Positions 22,720-34,899 of a DNA stretch of 64,000 nucleotides are shown in pieces. The DNA is from Aquatica leii (Eukaryota; Arthropoda; Insecta; Coleoptera; Lampyridae): assembly GCA_035610365.1 (NCBI GenBank), contig CM069435.1, positions 69,065,389 to 69,129,388 on the forward strand. Direction: 5' to 3'. The notes under the pieces are model-generated. The model worked only from the letters and a program-made list of their open reading frames with translations, ran no database searches and was not told the DNA's origin. The position numbers were made by a program, and so were the translations under genes. Every line of letters starts with the position of its first letter. The first letter of the stretch is position 1.

Positions 22720-23935
22720 AATTCTCTAAACAGATTAGTTGCTAGGTATTATTGTGCATGTGCATTTAGCAAATTTTATGTAAAATTATACACAAGTAGC
22801 ATACACAAGTGAGCAATACGGCTCAGCAAAAAATTCACATAAAAATTTTCTACAAAATTAAACACTGAGTCATTCATACAGGCTTTAGTTGTCGATGCCT
22901 TAATAATAATGACGAAAAAAATTTGTTTTGACTTATATTTTATTTTCTATAAAAATTAACTTTTAAACTGGCACAATAATATTTGTGTTTAACGTAATAA
23001 AATAATAATTATTTTTTTGTTTAAAAATATATTATTATTGTTAAATAAATGGTCAAATTTAAATTATTTAATAAATAAATTGAACAATGTTTCATTAGGC
23101 TACCGTATAAAACAGCAAATTACTTAATGCCAAATACATTTTGTTTAAAAACTAAAAATTAAAAAAATTACCTAAGAATCATATTTTAATACACCTGTAA
23201 AAATTCCTTATTTAAACTATTTAATTAATTTTAACAAACATTATTAGCGTATTTGAGCTAATTCCAAATTATCTACCACTTCATATAGCAGTTTTAAGAA
23301 CTTTGTTCAATTTACCTCCGACCGGTTATTAGTAGAGATAGCATTAACCCTCACAATTAGTTTAAAAGTTTTCTGTAAAATATATTGACATCTAGTCTGT
23401 GCTTGCGCATATTTAATACAAAATTTGGTTTTAAATTGAAATCTTGTCGAATACGTAGTAAACATATTTTCCTATTTATAAAATGGTTAAAGCAGTTACT
23501 TAAGAACAAACTGAAAAGTTAAAGAAAAAAGTTTCTATATGATACAAATCAAGTAGATAAATTAAATAAATAATTTTTTTTATATTACAGAATCTACAAG
23601 TTTTTTGAGAAATATTTTCTAAATTTAAACCAAAACAAAAAACACGACCTGATAAGAAGAGTTTTTAATTTGTTAATTGTTTCTCTAACCTTACAAAAAA
23701 TAACTAATTAAAGTGGCATTAGATTCAACATTTAAATAAATAGTTGTAATCATTTTAAAATGTTGAATACGCAATAAAAGAAGTATTTCTCATTATTAAA
23801 TACAATCTTAAATTTGTTGATTCTTTTTGACACTACGTATTGTTATAATTTCGTAACTACTGTAAACAAATTTAAATAAACGTGGTTACTTATTAACACT
23901 AGAATTGATTTTAAAATTCTTTGATAAAGAGGTGC
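22720..23935. other. AT-rich non-coding stretch
   Basis: Nothing recognised on either strand. Confidence 0.45.
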
Positions 23936-23939
23936 ATCA

Positions 23940-24330
23940 AAAAGCACTTAAAGCTTCTGTGAATTGGCTACGTTTCGCGTGGCTGTGTGTGCACTTCTTC
24001 AGGTCTCTATTTTATTGAACAATAAAAGTTATTTTCATAGTTCAAACAACAAAATAACTAATTTAACAATTTTTAAGTTATATCAAAACTACAATAAATT
24101 AAAATTTACAAATAAGTCTTATAAAGTGGTGTGTCCAGGACTACACTTCAGAACAGCAACAACAATTATTAACATTAGGAACTAATATTAATTTAAAAGT
24201 CAGACAAAATTGTAACACTAACAAACGTAAACGTGACAAATGTATAAGTACAATTTATAAAAATCTTATCGGCAAGATAAAATAATGTAAGGCTTTTCCC
24301 AGCTGCAATTTCCCTTGTGAAAGTAAACAA
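23940..24330. mobile_element. Internally deleted PLE remnant
   Basis: Left part (23940-24170) is an inverted PLE end. Its minus strand shows CTGAAGA (24002-23996), a GTGC-type stem and GAAAC (23976-23972), plus a GGTGTGTCC piece shared in position with the inverted arm at 52.4 kb. Right part (about 24230-24310, +) matches the last codons and 3' untranslated start of the PLE at 53.6 kb: a frame ending IGKIK, then TAATGTAA and a TTTCCC-AGCT piece. Nearly all of the protein frame between is missing. I read it as a PLE with inverted end that lost its coding core. Confidence 0.6.
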
Positions 24331-24334
24331 TTTT

Positions 24335-27300
24335 CTTGAGCCTAGCAAAAAAACTTATTAAATGGGTTTAGATATGCGGCACTGTTTGTAAAATTTTAAT
24401 GTAGGTCTCATTTTGTCTCCCTTTATATCTCTGTCTAAGTTTACAAAACCAACCATATTCGCCTAAGTTTCTATAAAGCGATAAAAAGTAGTTGTGAACT
24501 GGTTGTTCCTTTTTTGGATACCGCTGCAGGATGATTCAGAAGTAATTTGTACATTTCCATGCAAAGCGGAATAAATTTACAGGATATCTCGTTTTTCTTC
24601 ATTAGAAAACAGCATTTTATTGATAAATTGAAAATATATTTGCGTCAATTATCGAAATGTGACTAAACAGTCAAAATCTTTTTAAACAAAATTGGTATAA
24701 ATAATGTTGCTTCGTTGTTTCCAAATCATCATGCACAAGACTAATTCTTTTTTAATTTTGCTCATAATAAAAAATTTCATCATATCGTGTGATATATTAT
24801 CGTAATAAAAAAAATTATATTAAAAAAATGTAAAAATTTAATATGGCGCATATAAAAAAAACAAAATTAAACGTTGTAATTCTTGCATCTAAAATGTCAC
24901 GGAAAATATGATGACAGATTTTTACAAGAAGGTATTTTAAAGATGCTTCAGTTATAAGCGTCTAGCTTTGCCAACTTTTGCTAAATAAATAAAAACGAAA
25001 ATCAAGTTTTTAGTTTTCTTGTCATAATTAAGAAACTAAAAATTAAAAGTCAGATTTTCTTTCAGATTATTGACCAGCCTAGCAATGCGCAACTTTTGTC
25101 TAAAATAACCAATATTGTATATCTTTTTTAGTTTGTTTTGTTTTAATTGGATCATGTTTTTATTTTTGCTCTGTGTACTATAAAATATAATTGTAAATAA
25201 TTTAATTTAAGCTTTTCCCATATAGTTTATTTATTGATTATTTTTGGCTACATGTTTCAACCGTCGGGCTTAATTAATAAAAAAATTTTTATAGGCACTT
25301 AAAAAAGTAATATTGTATATAAAATTCTATTATAAAAATGCATACAAATTTAAAAAAAATACACACAAACAAAAAATACAAAATAAAGTTTTCTTAAAAT
25401 AATTCAATGTGCAGCTTACTACTAAGTATTTTTTAACATATTTGCAGTTATTCTACCAGTGCGTTGCAAGAGGAGTAATGATATTTACCTACATTTGTAA
25501 CGTGTTAAAATAATGCACATTCCTATTCTTTTAAATAGTTTATTTCAAACGTGCTAATAATTTCAAGTTTAAATAATGCGTGAAATTTTTGTTTGTTATT
25601 TATTCCATTTTATTTGAAATGGTAAGGTTTTTTTAGTTTAAATTCGTAATTATATGTGTGAATTATTTTAGAAAATTAGGAATTATAATTTAAAACAAGT
25701 GTTAGAGCACAATTTAGTTTTGTATTAGAGGTGACTACCGATTTTTAATTAACACGATGTGTAATGAAGTCCATTGATTACATACGATTTTAAGCGAATA
25801 AATGAAAATATTTTATGCAGTTCCGTATTGCCTTCTAGTTTACTTATTTAAGGGCTATGTTTTGTATGTATATATTTACGCTTTACAGTATTACAGTTGA
25901 TTCTGTTTTGTGGTTCTAGTCCTGATAAAAAGAGTTACTGACGCTTTATTTACTGTTTGTATAGTTCGTTTATATTTCTTCGACAGGTAAGCAACAAAAC
26001 ACATCCTCGTAAAAATGTAATTAAGTCATCATTCCTAAATTAAAAGAATGAATAGGTTTAAATTATGCAATTGTTGCTTTGAAAACAATATGGATACTAT
26101 TGTATACTTTATAGAAATTAATATTTTGTTAATCCGAGTTTGAGTTAATAGAATTTTTACTACTGAACATATCAATATAGATAACATAGTTTTTTGCGGT
26201 CTTGGTAATTGAAATTGCCTTTAATACTTAATTATATTTCAAAACTCTTTATAAATTTTATGTATTTTTAAAATTAATTGTTACATACAGAAAAATTTTA
26301 AAATGTGTGTTAGTCTAAAGAGTATAAATAGTAGTCGCCCAATTATGATGGGTAAAAAAAATAATTAGTTTTTTTTTTTCAACTAGTTAGTATCAATTCC
26401 CTAGTTCAAAAAAAAAGTCAGTGTCTTTTTGTTGTTATCAATTAATTTACTAAGTTTATTTTAGTTCAATCTTTACGTATAGTTTGCAAAACCTATCAAT
26501 ATATTTTTGAAAAAACAAGTTTTTTAAATATTTGATGTTGCTTAAGTTGTTGTGTTAACCTTGTTTTAAAAAATTATCATACACTTGTAAATTTTGCTAT
26601 AACAGTAATTCATGTATTCATTATACTAATCGGTAACCACGTTAGAAGTATTCACGTCAAAAATTTGAAAGAAAGTATTTGTGATTTTTTTGACAAGTAA
26701 AACATTATTTAGTATAGTTATTATTCTACTGTAAAAAACTTCCGTTATATTTTTAGTTAATTTTAGTTCTAAGTATACAACGTTATGAGTGGATCTCGTA
26801 AGGCTCAAAAATGTTTTCTTCATAGATCGCTTATTGCAAATTGAACCAGACTTTAATAATCTTGAATTAATTCTACATTTAGCTATACAGTTTGATTTTA
26901 GTGTTAAAAAAAAACTGTGAATTAAAAGTTATTTGTTTGTTTAAACTTCGTATTATCCGTATTGTTTGTAAAGTTTTTTTCTGTATTCTAAATTTTGAAA
27001 ATTTTCTGACATGCTTTTTATTTAACGGTATATTCAGAATTTGCTTAGTATGTTTTTTTTTTCTTTAAAGAAAATCATCGATAAATATTTAAAAATATTT
27101 ATACTTTGTATAAATGATTCTAAAGTTTACTTTTTTGATTTTTTTGTATAATTTCAATAACTGTGAATGTCCTATTAATACATCAGTTCTTGATTTTAAG
27201 TTTTCTACGGTATGATTTTGAAAGTTCCGTTTGTTTTGTTAGGATATACAAAATTTTGATTTTGATTATCAATCTAAAAAAATGAATCAAATCATCGTAT

Positions 27301-30110
27301 CAAAATCAACAAAATTAACATTATAAAAATTGCATAATATTGCATCCTTAAACCGAATCAAGTGATTATCACACTTGAAATTGCATCTACGCAATTGCTC
27401 AGGTGATATGTAACTTTACACGTATGTTAATAACTTTATAATTGTTATGTTAAAAATTTATAGGTTTCAACATTTATCTTAATATTATAAAAATATTTTA
27501 CCGTCAAAATTAAATTACAGTTACTTATATTAAATTTAAATAAAATCTTAAAGTTTGATAAAATTCCTGCGAGCTTAAAATTAAAATTTGTATATATTTT
27601 TTTATGCTTTGTACTTTATATCTGTTCAGTCAGAATGTATTAATTTTATTTTCTTAATTAACAACGAGACTATATGTACTATAAAAAGTACATAAAATAA
27701 TTTTGTTGCTATTGTTAATATTAGGTGTAACATTAATTTCTAGTCTAAAGTACAAAGTAGTGGTCTATTGGAAGTTAAGCATTTAAAGTTAGCCATAAAA
27801 GATTTAAGATTTAATGTCAAGGTCAAACTTAAGCTGCATGCTTCTTAAACTTACTAACGTTATATTAAATATACATAGGTTTTTACTCAACTTCTGATAA
27901 TTATGTGTTAAAGTAACTCAAAATGTTTTTAATACATTTTTAACGTTATGTTATTTTATTTTATATTTTATATTGTTTGTCATTAAGTAAATTAACAGGA
28001 ACTTAACTATCACACACTATTTTAGAGTTAATGTTTTAATATTTATATTTTGAAATGTATAATTTTTGTAAAAATTCTTTTTTGTTTATTTTTATACTGC
28101 AAATTTTCTCCCATTTGCAAAAATTAAGGTGCTTTTTTTGTATATTAAATTAAACTTTTTTATTAAAGTAGAATAATTTTAAAAACTTTGTTAGAATAAT
28201 TAAAGTTTATTACAAATTTTAATAATTTTATCATATTAATACAGCAATATTACTTTATCTTAATGACAAAATGTTTTGTACTGCCTGTATTTACATACAA
28301 TAGAAAGTGCCATTGTTACTGTAAAATCTTTAGTGATATATTGATAAAGTTTGTAGTTACAAAACTTTTTTTTTGTTTTAATCTTATCCGACCTTAATTA
28401 ACATAGGATTTACTTCTATTAAAACATGATTACTCTTATTATATTTTGTAAATGTAATTTAAATATCCAAGAGAAAGCAATGTTACTTTATCTGAAACCA
28501 AGTTTAAAGTTAGTATCTAGGCAAAAGCTGGTTATGAGTAGATAAACGAAGTTTAGGTCGTATAAATCTAAAACAAAGCCTTTTGCGTTCACTAATGTAT
28601 TACATGTTTGCAAAATAGGCAATAAGTAAATAACATTTGTTTTCAGGTATTACATATTAATCTGATCGTACCGATCACGTAATTTGATAAATGATGATAC
28701 ATTAAATTTAATTTAAGCTAACAGTTTTATTTTTGTGTTTAACATGTTTATTATAATTTTGTTTTGGTTTGAGTATTATAAGAACAAATTGATTAAAAGT
28801 AATCATAATCATTAACACATGCGCGAATTTTCAATGATGATATTAAGCTAAAAATATATACTTAAAAATATACCAATTTAAATAATTTTCACTTTTATTA
28901 AAAACATTTGTATTACTTAAAATGCTACGTAGTACTTAAACTAGTCTTATAATTTAATTTAATTGTACATTGTATTACCGTTATTAGCCAATTGTGCGTT
29001 TATATTTAGTACAACAGGGAATGTAAAGTTTAATTTAAATTTAATACAAATTAGTTGTAGTATATATTGAAATTTAAAAGATGTCAAATCACGCCTTAAA
29101 AGCTAATTAATTGTATTAATTATCTTTTAATAAATAAATTTAATAAGTACTAACAATACTAAACACATATTTTATTGTCAGATTAAACATGTTAGCAAAT
29201 AGTTTTTTTTATAATTAAAAAAATTTAGATTAACATTTACAAAATTATAATAAACTTATGTAAATAGAAGGTTATTAAAGCAATTACACTATAATAGTTA
29301 CATTCGTACTTTTTTGTAATAATTTTATTAGAAATTTTTTCAGCTAAAATAAAATATCAGTTTTACAACCTAAATGGTATAAAACAACAAATTTAAAACT
29401 TAGATCAGATACAATAACTTTATAAACACATGTTTCTCGCGTGACATAATATTAAAAACCATAACCCATTATGAACAATATTTGTTTATTTGAAATAAAA
29501 ATTATAATTTTGCTATATTTATTATAACTTGGTTTTATGCTAGTGAAAATGTCCTTGGCAACAGGTGTAGTGAGTATGGCATGTCTTCCTGTGTATTTTC
29601 TCTTGTAAATGCAAATTTGATATTAAAAACAATGAATCAGAACTTGTTTATGTTGTCGAAAAATACTGTAATTTTAGTTTGTTTCTGGAAAATGTTCGAT
29701 AAATTGATCATTGTAACTTTAAAGAGAATACGATCAAATTATATTGATTTTAAAACTGCGTAATTACAATTGCGGTGTCTTGTCCAATAGTAAACATTGA
29801 GAAATGCTAGTAATACAAAATTAGAAAAATTAAAGACTTTAAAATTACATCTGTTATTTAGTACTTACTCACAGTAAACACAAATATTGCTAAATAGCTA
29901 TAATTATTATTTTAAAATTAAGAATAAGAAAAACTACCATCTAGATCTAGAGAAAAACTTAATGCATGTGAGTATTTATTCTAAGTTTGTTAACGTAAAC
30001 GTTTTTTGTAAGTAAGTAAAAATTTATTTAGTAAAGATGATATACTAATTTAACATAAATCGTAACATATTTCTATTAATACTAATTTTTGCTTAATAAT
30101 TATTCTTAAC
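24335..30110. other. Long AT-rich non-coding stretch
   Basis: No convincing gene or element. A consensus-like splice donor (GACAGGTAAGC, 25981-25991) lies ~110 bp downstream of a TATA-like sequence, but nothing else supports an exon. Chance frames near 26.7, 29.6 and 30.2 kb show no family features. Confidence 0.45.
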
Positions 30111-30114
30111 ATAA

Positions 30115-31775
30115 TCACTCAGACCTCTGTTAACTTTATAAATGTTTTGCTCATGCTTAATTTTATCTGGTAAGTCATTATATAATTTCAGATCTTTGTA
30201 CAGAAGAGAATTTTGTGACTTTGATTTTAAAAATTTTTGCAATCTGAAGTCACATCGACTTTTCGTGTTATGTGAAGTATATCATAGTTACGAATCCCTA
30301 ATTTTGACATCTAGTTTGGAAGAAAATCATTAATTATTTTGTATACCAACATTAATAAATTGAAATATATTCGCTGTTTCACACTTAACCATTGTAAACA
30401 ATATTACATTGCTGTCATTTTGGTATATTTTGAACAATGTAATATAATCCTCACAGCCCTATTTTGTTGTTTCTGTAACCGTTTTAAGTCGACTTAGTAA
30501 CACATTAAAAATATACTACTGCAAAAATCTAAATATGGTGCAATAATTGTTTTATAAACAGTAATTCTGGCATTAATCGTCAATTTATTAGATGTTTTTC
30601 CTAATAAGCTAATTTTATTTGCTACTTTTTTTATTACATAATTCACATGGCTACTAAAATTTAGATTCTGATCTATAACTACTCCTAAATAATTAATTTG
30701 TTCAATCTGTTCTAATTTTATATTTCCAATTTTTATTTTTGTTGTTTTGACATTATTGTTTTTTGATATTACGATTGTCTTACTTTTTAACACATTTAAT
30801 TTTAATTTGTTTGATTATAACCAATTTGCACAAAAATTTCTAATTCTGAGTTTAGTTTTATAATAGCTGAATGTACATTTTTATCAGTAATTGATACAAG
30901 GGTATCGTCTGCAAACAAATTAATATTACAGCACTTAAGATTCAGTTCTAAATCATTAATACAAATTAAGAAAAGCAATGGCCCTAGGGCTGATTCTTGA
31001 GGTACACCTAAATTATTCTGAATTAGAATAAATTCAGAATTTTAGTACGTAGTGGTCTGAGTACGAGATTCCAAGTAAGTTTCGAACCATTAAAGTTCGT
31101 TGCTTCTTATTCCATATTGTTAAAGTATATTTATAAGTCTTTCTCTGTCGATAGTTTTAATGGCTCTTTTATAGTCTAAAAACACTGCTACTACTTTACT
31201 TTGAACTGATATTATTTTGTTTCAGAAAGCACTGTAATTGTTCATTAACAACTGATTCTAGTATTTGTTCGTACACTGGTAATATATTGATAAGTCAAAA
31301 TTCTTCGCATCTTTTTGTATTTTTAAATTTTAGACGTTGGTATGATTTTTAATTGCTTCCAACAATTAGGAAATTTTCCACTTATTACAGATGTCTTTAT
31401 TAGGTCTACCATTGCATTACCAATTTCTGGCAATGCATCTGTGATAACTTGTTCTGTAATGTGATCCGTTCTTTTTGCTTAATATTACTTAAGATTTTTT
31501 TCAGATGTGATAAATTAACTGGCTTAAATTTAAAATTAAGGATTGGTTTTAATATTGGAGCCTCTTTGAAGTTTGCAAGAGGCTGGTTTATACTATTATT
31601 TATGTGCATGATGCTGCTTAAAAATATTTGATATTTCCTTTAAGTTATTAATTTCTACTTCATCAAATATTACACTTTTTGCTTCATTCTTTTGTCCATT
31701 GATTAATTGGTTAATAATTTTCCACATTTTTTAGGTTGCCCGCTATTTTGCTGTATTTCACTTACGTAATATTTA
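30115..31775 (-). mobile_element. CR1-like LINE relic (RT nearly complete, 5'-truncated)
   Basis: On the minus strand, from about 31790 leftwards, shifted frames give a linker with NQLINGQKNEAK, then FKPVNLSHLKKIL (finger entry). Next are RCEEF and NILPVYEQILE (the RPI.LLP..EK block), NLFADDTLVSIT (catalytic FADD, about 30900), then the well preserved 30793-30494 piece: KIKIGNIKLEQIEQINYLGVVID, LTINARITVYKTIIAPYLDFCSS. The post-RT part continues LQNRAVR-like, YTKMTA, LQWLSVKQRIYFN and ends near 30115. Several frameshifts. The 5' end, including the endonuclease, is lost exactly where the hammerhead repeat array begins. Confidence 0.85.
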
Positions 31776-32029
31776 TTTTTGCACTTGCGTAGTACAGTTA
31801 GAAATATTGTGCCGCGTATAATTCAAATACATTTTTTGAAATTTGCGATTGTAATATTTACTATCTTACTAACAACTTGATAGTTGCCTACAAGTGGATT
31901 AACTCGTACGTAGCTCCGTTCCTACGAGATGGCGGTTAGTCTCAGATTTATTAATCAATTTAACACCAGAATGGGATAAAACTATGACAATTTCCTTTAT
32001 ATAGTTGTGGAAACTGCATTAGAGTATTC

Positions 32030-32071
32030 CAGTGCTGAGGAGTCCAAATAGGACGAAACAGCTGTCCACTG
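32030..32071 (+). ncRNA. Hammerhead ribozyme, copy 1 (short stem III)
   Basis: All core parts are visible in order: stem I strand CAGTG (32030-32034), CTGAGGA (32035-32041), stem II GTCC/GGAC with AAATA loop (32042-32054), GAAA (32055-32058), palindromic CAGCTG as a very short stem III (32059-32064), then TC completing the GUC cleavage triplet (cut after 32066), and the returning stem I strand CACTG (32067-32071) complementary to the first. The palindromic stem III is the type that works mainly as a dimer or in multimeric transcripts, as in satellite and retrozyme hammerheads. All invariant core bases are kept, so self-cleavage is plausible. Confidence 0.85.
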
Positions 32072-32486
32072 ATCTTTAATATGATTTCTGCAAATTATAT
32101 AAACAAATTTTTGCACTTCCTGTGGTACAGTTGCGTATATCTTTTTAAAATTCGTAGTATACGTGTGATTCTCCGTTAGTGTTTAGCCTCAGATTTATTA
32201 TCGCCGATAATATCATTAGAGTATTCCAGTGCTATCATCTTTTATCTCTAATATGCAATTATGCGGCCCTTGCGTAGTGTTAGAAATATTATTATAATTC
32301 ATGAAATTCGCCAAGTTGTAACTAACTAACAACTTCATAGTTTTCTACATGTAGATTATTTCGTACGTAGCTTCGTTCTTACGAGATGGCGTTTAGCCTC
32401 AAATTTATTAATCAATTCAACACTCGAATGGGATAAAACTATGGCAATTTGATTTATATAGTTGTGGAAACTGCATTAAAGTATTT

Positions 32487-32528
32487 CAGTGCTGAGGAGT
32501 CTAAATAAGACAAAACAGCTGTCCACTG
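32487..32528 (+). ncRNA. Hammerhead ribozyme, copy 3 (covarying stem II, altered core)
   Basis: Same layout 457 bp downstream of copy 1: CAGTG (32487-32491), CTGAGGA (32492-32498), stem II GTCT/AGAC (32499-32511), AAAA at 32512-32515 in place of GAAA, CAGCTG (32516-32521), TC, and CACTG (32524-32528). Relative to copy 1, stem II changed on both sides (C-G to U-A), preserving pairing. The first base of the GAAA box is changed, which should abolish or strongly reduce cleavage. Confidence 0.75.
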
Positions 32529-32789
32529 GGATCTAAGATGGTTTTTGCAATTATATAAACAAATTTTTGCACTTCCGTGGTACAGTTAGAAATATTATCC
32601 CGCGGATAATTCAAATACATTTTTTAAAATTCGCGGTTGTAATACTTACTATCTATTTAACAACTTCATAGTTTCCTACATATTGATGATTTGTTAAATA
32701 TAAATCTTATAAAAAGGTTAAGCTTATACTATTTTCAACAGAGTTCTTTTTTTAAATAACTGAATCTTGAATAATTCCTAAAACAATTA

Positions 32790-33868
32790 TAACTCTCACC
32801 TAAATATCAATCCTAGTTAGGCCACGGTCTAATATGGGATGATCCTAATATCCCTTTGTATGGAATTTGAGTAATTTCACACCCTTCCAAATCTTTTACT
32901 ACATATCTGACATTGTCTAACACTAAATGTACTCTGTATGTACCTTTAAATTTAGGGATTTATTTCTTATTTGCACCTACTGTAACAACGTAATTTAAAA
33001 TCATAACCATGTCGTCAACTTTATACTTAGTTGGTAGTTTGTGTGATTTGTCAAAATATATTTTATTTTATGTTTGAGTTTTAATAATATTATCAGATGC
33101 TCTCTGCCTCAATCGCGTTAAATTAATGTCCTCAGAAAATTGTAACGAATCTAAATAAAATTTTAATTAATCATTTGAATTTGATTTCTGATTAATACCA
33201 AATAATAATTTACAGGATGTTTCACCAGTACTCTTATTAATAGTATTGTTTAAAGCAAATTCAACCATTAGTAGTTGCTTATTCCATTGGTCTATTGTCT
33301 CTGCTTGTTTAACTAACATAGGAATAATAGAACAATTCTCCCTTTCAACTTGAGCATTTGCTTCTGGCATTTTTGTCGCAATTAATACATGCTGAACATT
33401 TTTAGAACATAAAAAGTCCCTAAATGATTTAGAAGTAAAAGCAGAACCACGGCCTGATACCAAATCAACTGGTCTGTTGTAACTCATAAAATAATTACTT
33501 AAATGTTTTTTAACTTCTCCGGTATTTACAGTTTTACAAAACTTTAAAAATTTTGTAAAACCATCTATTACTAAGAATATATATTTATCATAATTTTTGC
33601 ATTTCTCTAACGGCCCAAAGTGGTCTACACGTAAAATATTAAAAGGAACATTACTTTTAGGTATGTTGTATAACTGACCTTCAACTCTACCTGAATTTGG
33701 TTGATACACAGTACACTTCAGACAATTAGAAATATATTCAGAAATATGTTCTTTTAATTTTGAGAACCAATATGTTCTTGTAATAAGTTCACAAGTTTTA
33801 TCAACTTCAACATGTCCAATATTATCATGATACATACGGATTATATTATAAATTATCTGAAATAACAA
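32790..33868 (-). mobile_element. Gypsy-type LTR retrotransposon fossil, integrase region only
   Basis: Fossil piece of a Gypsy-type (Metaviridae) pol gene. It comprises an N-terminal zinc-binding (H2C2-type) segment, the integrase catalytic core and the start of the C-terminal part, in that order on the minus strand. No gag, protease, reverse transcriptase or LTR is visible. It is therefore a broken remnant, clearly old at its downstream end and better preserved in the core. It is bounded on its upstream side by the PLE piece at 33.87 kb and on the other side comes close to the hammerhead array. Confidence 0.85.
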
Positions 33869-33869
33869 T

Positions 33870-34865
33870 TTATAACAATAAATAACAATGTATTTATTTA
33901 ATACAATTTAAATGCTAGCGTTTGAACTTTAGCAAATTTCTTGTCAGGTGGTATAAATTAAATTAATTTGACAATTTTAAAATTACGGTAACCAAAAACA
34001 ATAACTGTAAGGGAACTAGATAATTGGCGCAAGTTTATTTAGCAACGGCATTTGCTCAAAGGTCTAAAGAAAAACCACCATATAAACTCTAGACGTAGCT
34101 TAAGTGTAATTGGTAGACAAATTAAGATTAGGAAATAACAGGTAACAGGTGTCAGATAGTTCGTAACCACTGTTTGTTTAATAACTTCAATAGCTTCTCT
34201 GATCTTTTTTGATTTCCAGTTTTTTGTTTTAGATTTTTAGTTTTAGTTTTCTCAAAGTTTATATCATAAAAAGTGTGAAGTGAATGTTTGGCAATGCAGA
34301 CTTAGTAGGCTGAAGTAAACAAATATGTTTTTTATGTTCCTTTAATCTCATATCTATAGTTCTACCAGTTTTGCCAATATATACCTTGCCACAGGTGCAT
34401 GGGACTTGGTAAACTCCACAGGTATTGTACGATATTTTGTCGTTTATAGGATTTTTAATTTTAGTTGTAGTGTTATAAACTACTTTTATCTTATGTTAAC
34501 TTAGTATTCTTCCAATTTTGTAATTTATGTTAGAATCAGAAGGTAGAATAACAAAGTTTTGGTTAATAGTTGCATCATCTGTTAAAGTAGGTCTTGTCTT
34601 TGGTCAAACAAAACTTTTTAATTTGTTCTTTATAACAACCATTTCTTATTAAAATTTGCTTAAGGTGTTCTAACTCTTCTTGTAATTTATCTTTATGACA
34701 AATTATTGTTGCACGATTATATAATGAGCGAATCGTCCCAAGTTTGTGAGCTTGGTAAGAATTTGCGTTTATGATTAATTTGTATGTGTTGGTTTTCGAT
34801 AAACTGAATTTATTAGGATACTGGTTTTCTTTCTTTTTTTACAACAAGAAACGATAAGGTACCAA
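33870..34865 (-). mobile_element. PLE fossil (RT end, GIY-YIG nuclease, hammerhead-like tail)
   Basis: Minus strand, 5'-truncated. 34860-34560 gives SVYRKPTHTNK (RT thumb), LGTIRSLYNRATIIC and LQEELEHLKQILIRNG. About 34430-34330 gives CGVYQVPCTCGKVYIGKTGR and MRLKEHKKH, a GIY-YIG endonuclease with C-x-C. This is a different PLE lineage from PLE-1 at 15.6 kb (YRKPTHT and KVYIGKTGR instead of WYTKPIA and VCYIGQTKQ). The tail (33947-33919) has a hammerhead-like order CTGACAA, a stem AATTTGCTAAAGTT, and palindromic GCTAGC. The same tail recurs as a fold-back at 40953-41092. Several frame breaks. Confidence 0.8.
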
Positions 34866-34899
34866 TAATTTTTTTTTAACGTATTTTTTTCGAAGTTAT

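Larger units (their letters stand above)
31776..32690 (+). repeat. Tandem array with hammerhead ribozymes (retrozyme-like)
   Basis: About 0.9 kb of head-to-tail copies of one ~330-bp non-coding unit. Shared landmarks recur in the same order: a TTTTGCACTT...TACAG start (31776, 32104, ~32271 eroded, 32564), TTAGAAATATT (31799, 32280, 32588), CGTACGTAGCT with TACGAGATGGCG (about 31906 and 32362), GAATGGGATAAAACTATG (31970 and 32429), TAGTTGTGGAAACTGCATT (32002, 32460), and CCAGTGCT of the ribozyme (32029, 32226, and TCAGTGCT at 32486). Copies 1 and 3 carry a hammerhead; copy 2 lacks its core and mid-part; copy 4 is cut off near 32690. Unit length, tandem order and one hammerhead per unit match animal retrozymes. 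Confidence 0.8.

Noticed and set aside
24360-24560. Possible coding remnant on the minus strand (WFCKLRQRYKGRQNE-like text)
   Set aside because: Too short and no family recognised.
27990-29300. Possible microsatellite or centromere-like repeats in AT-rich DNA
   Set aside because: Only simple AT richness; no repeating unit could be found by eye.
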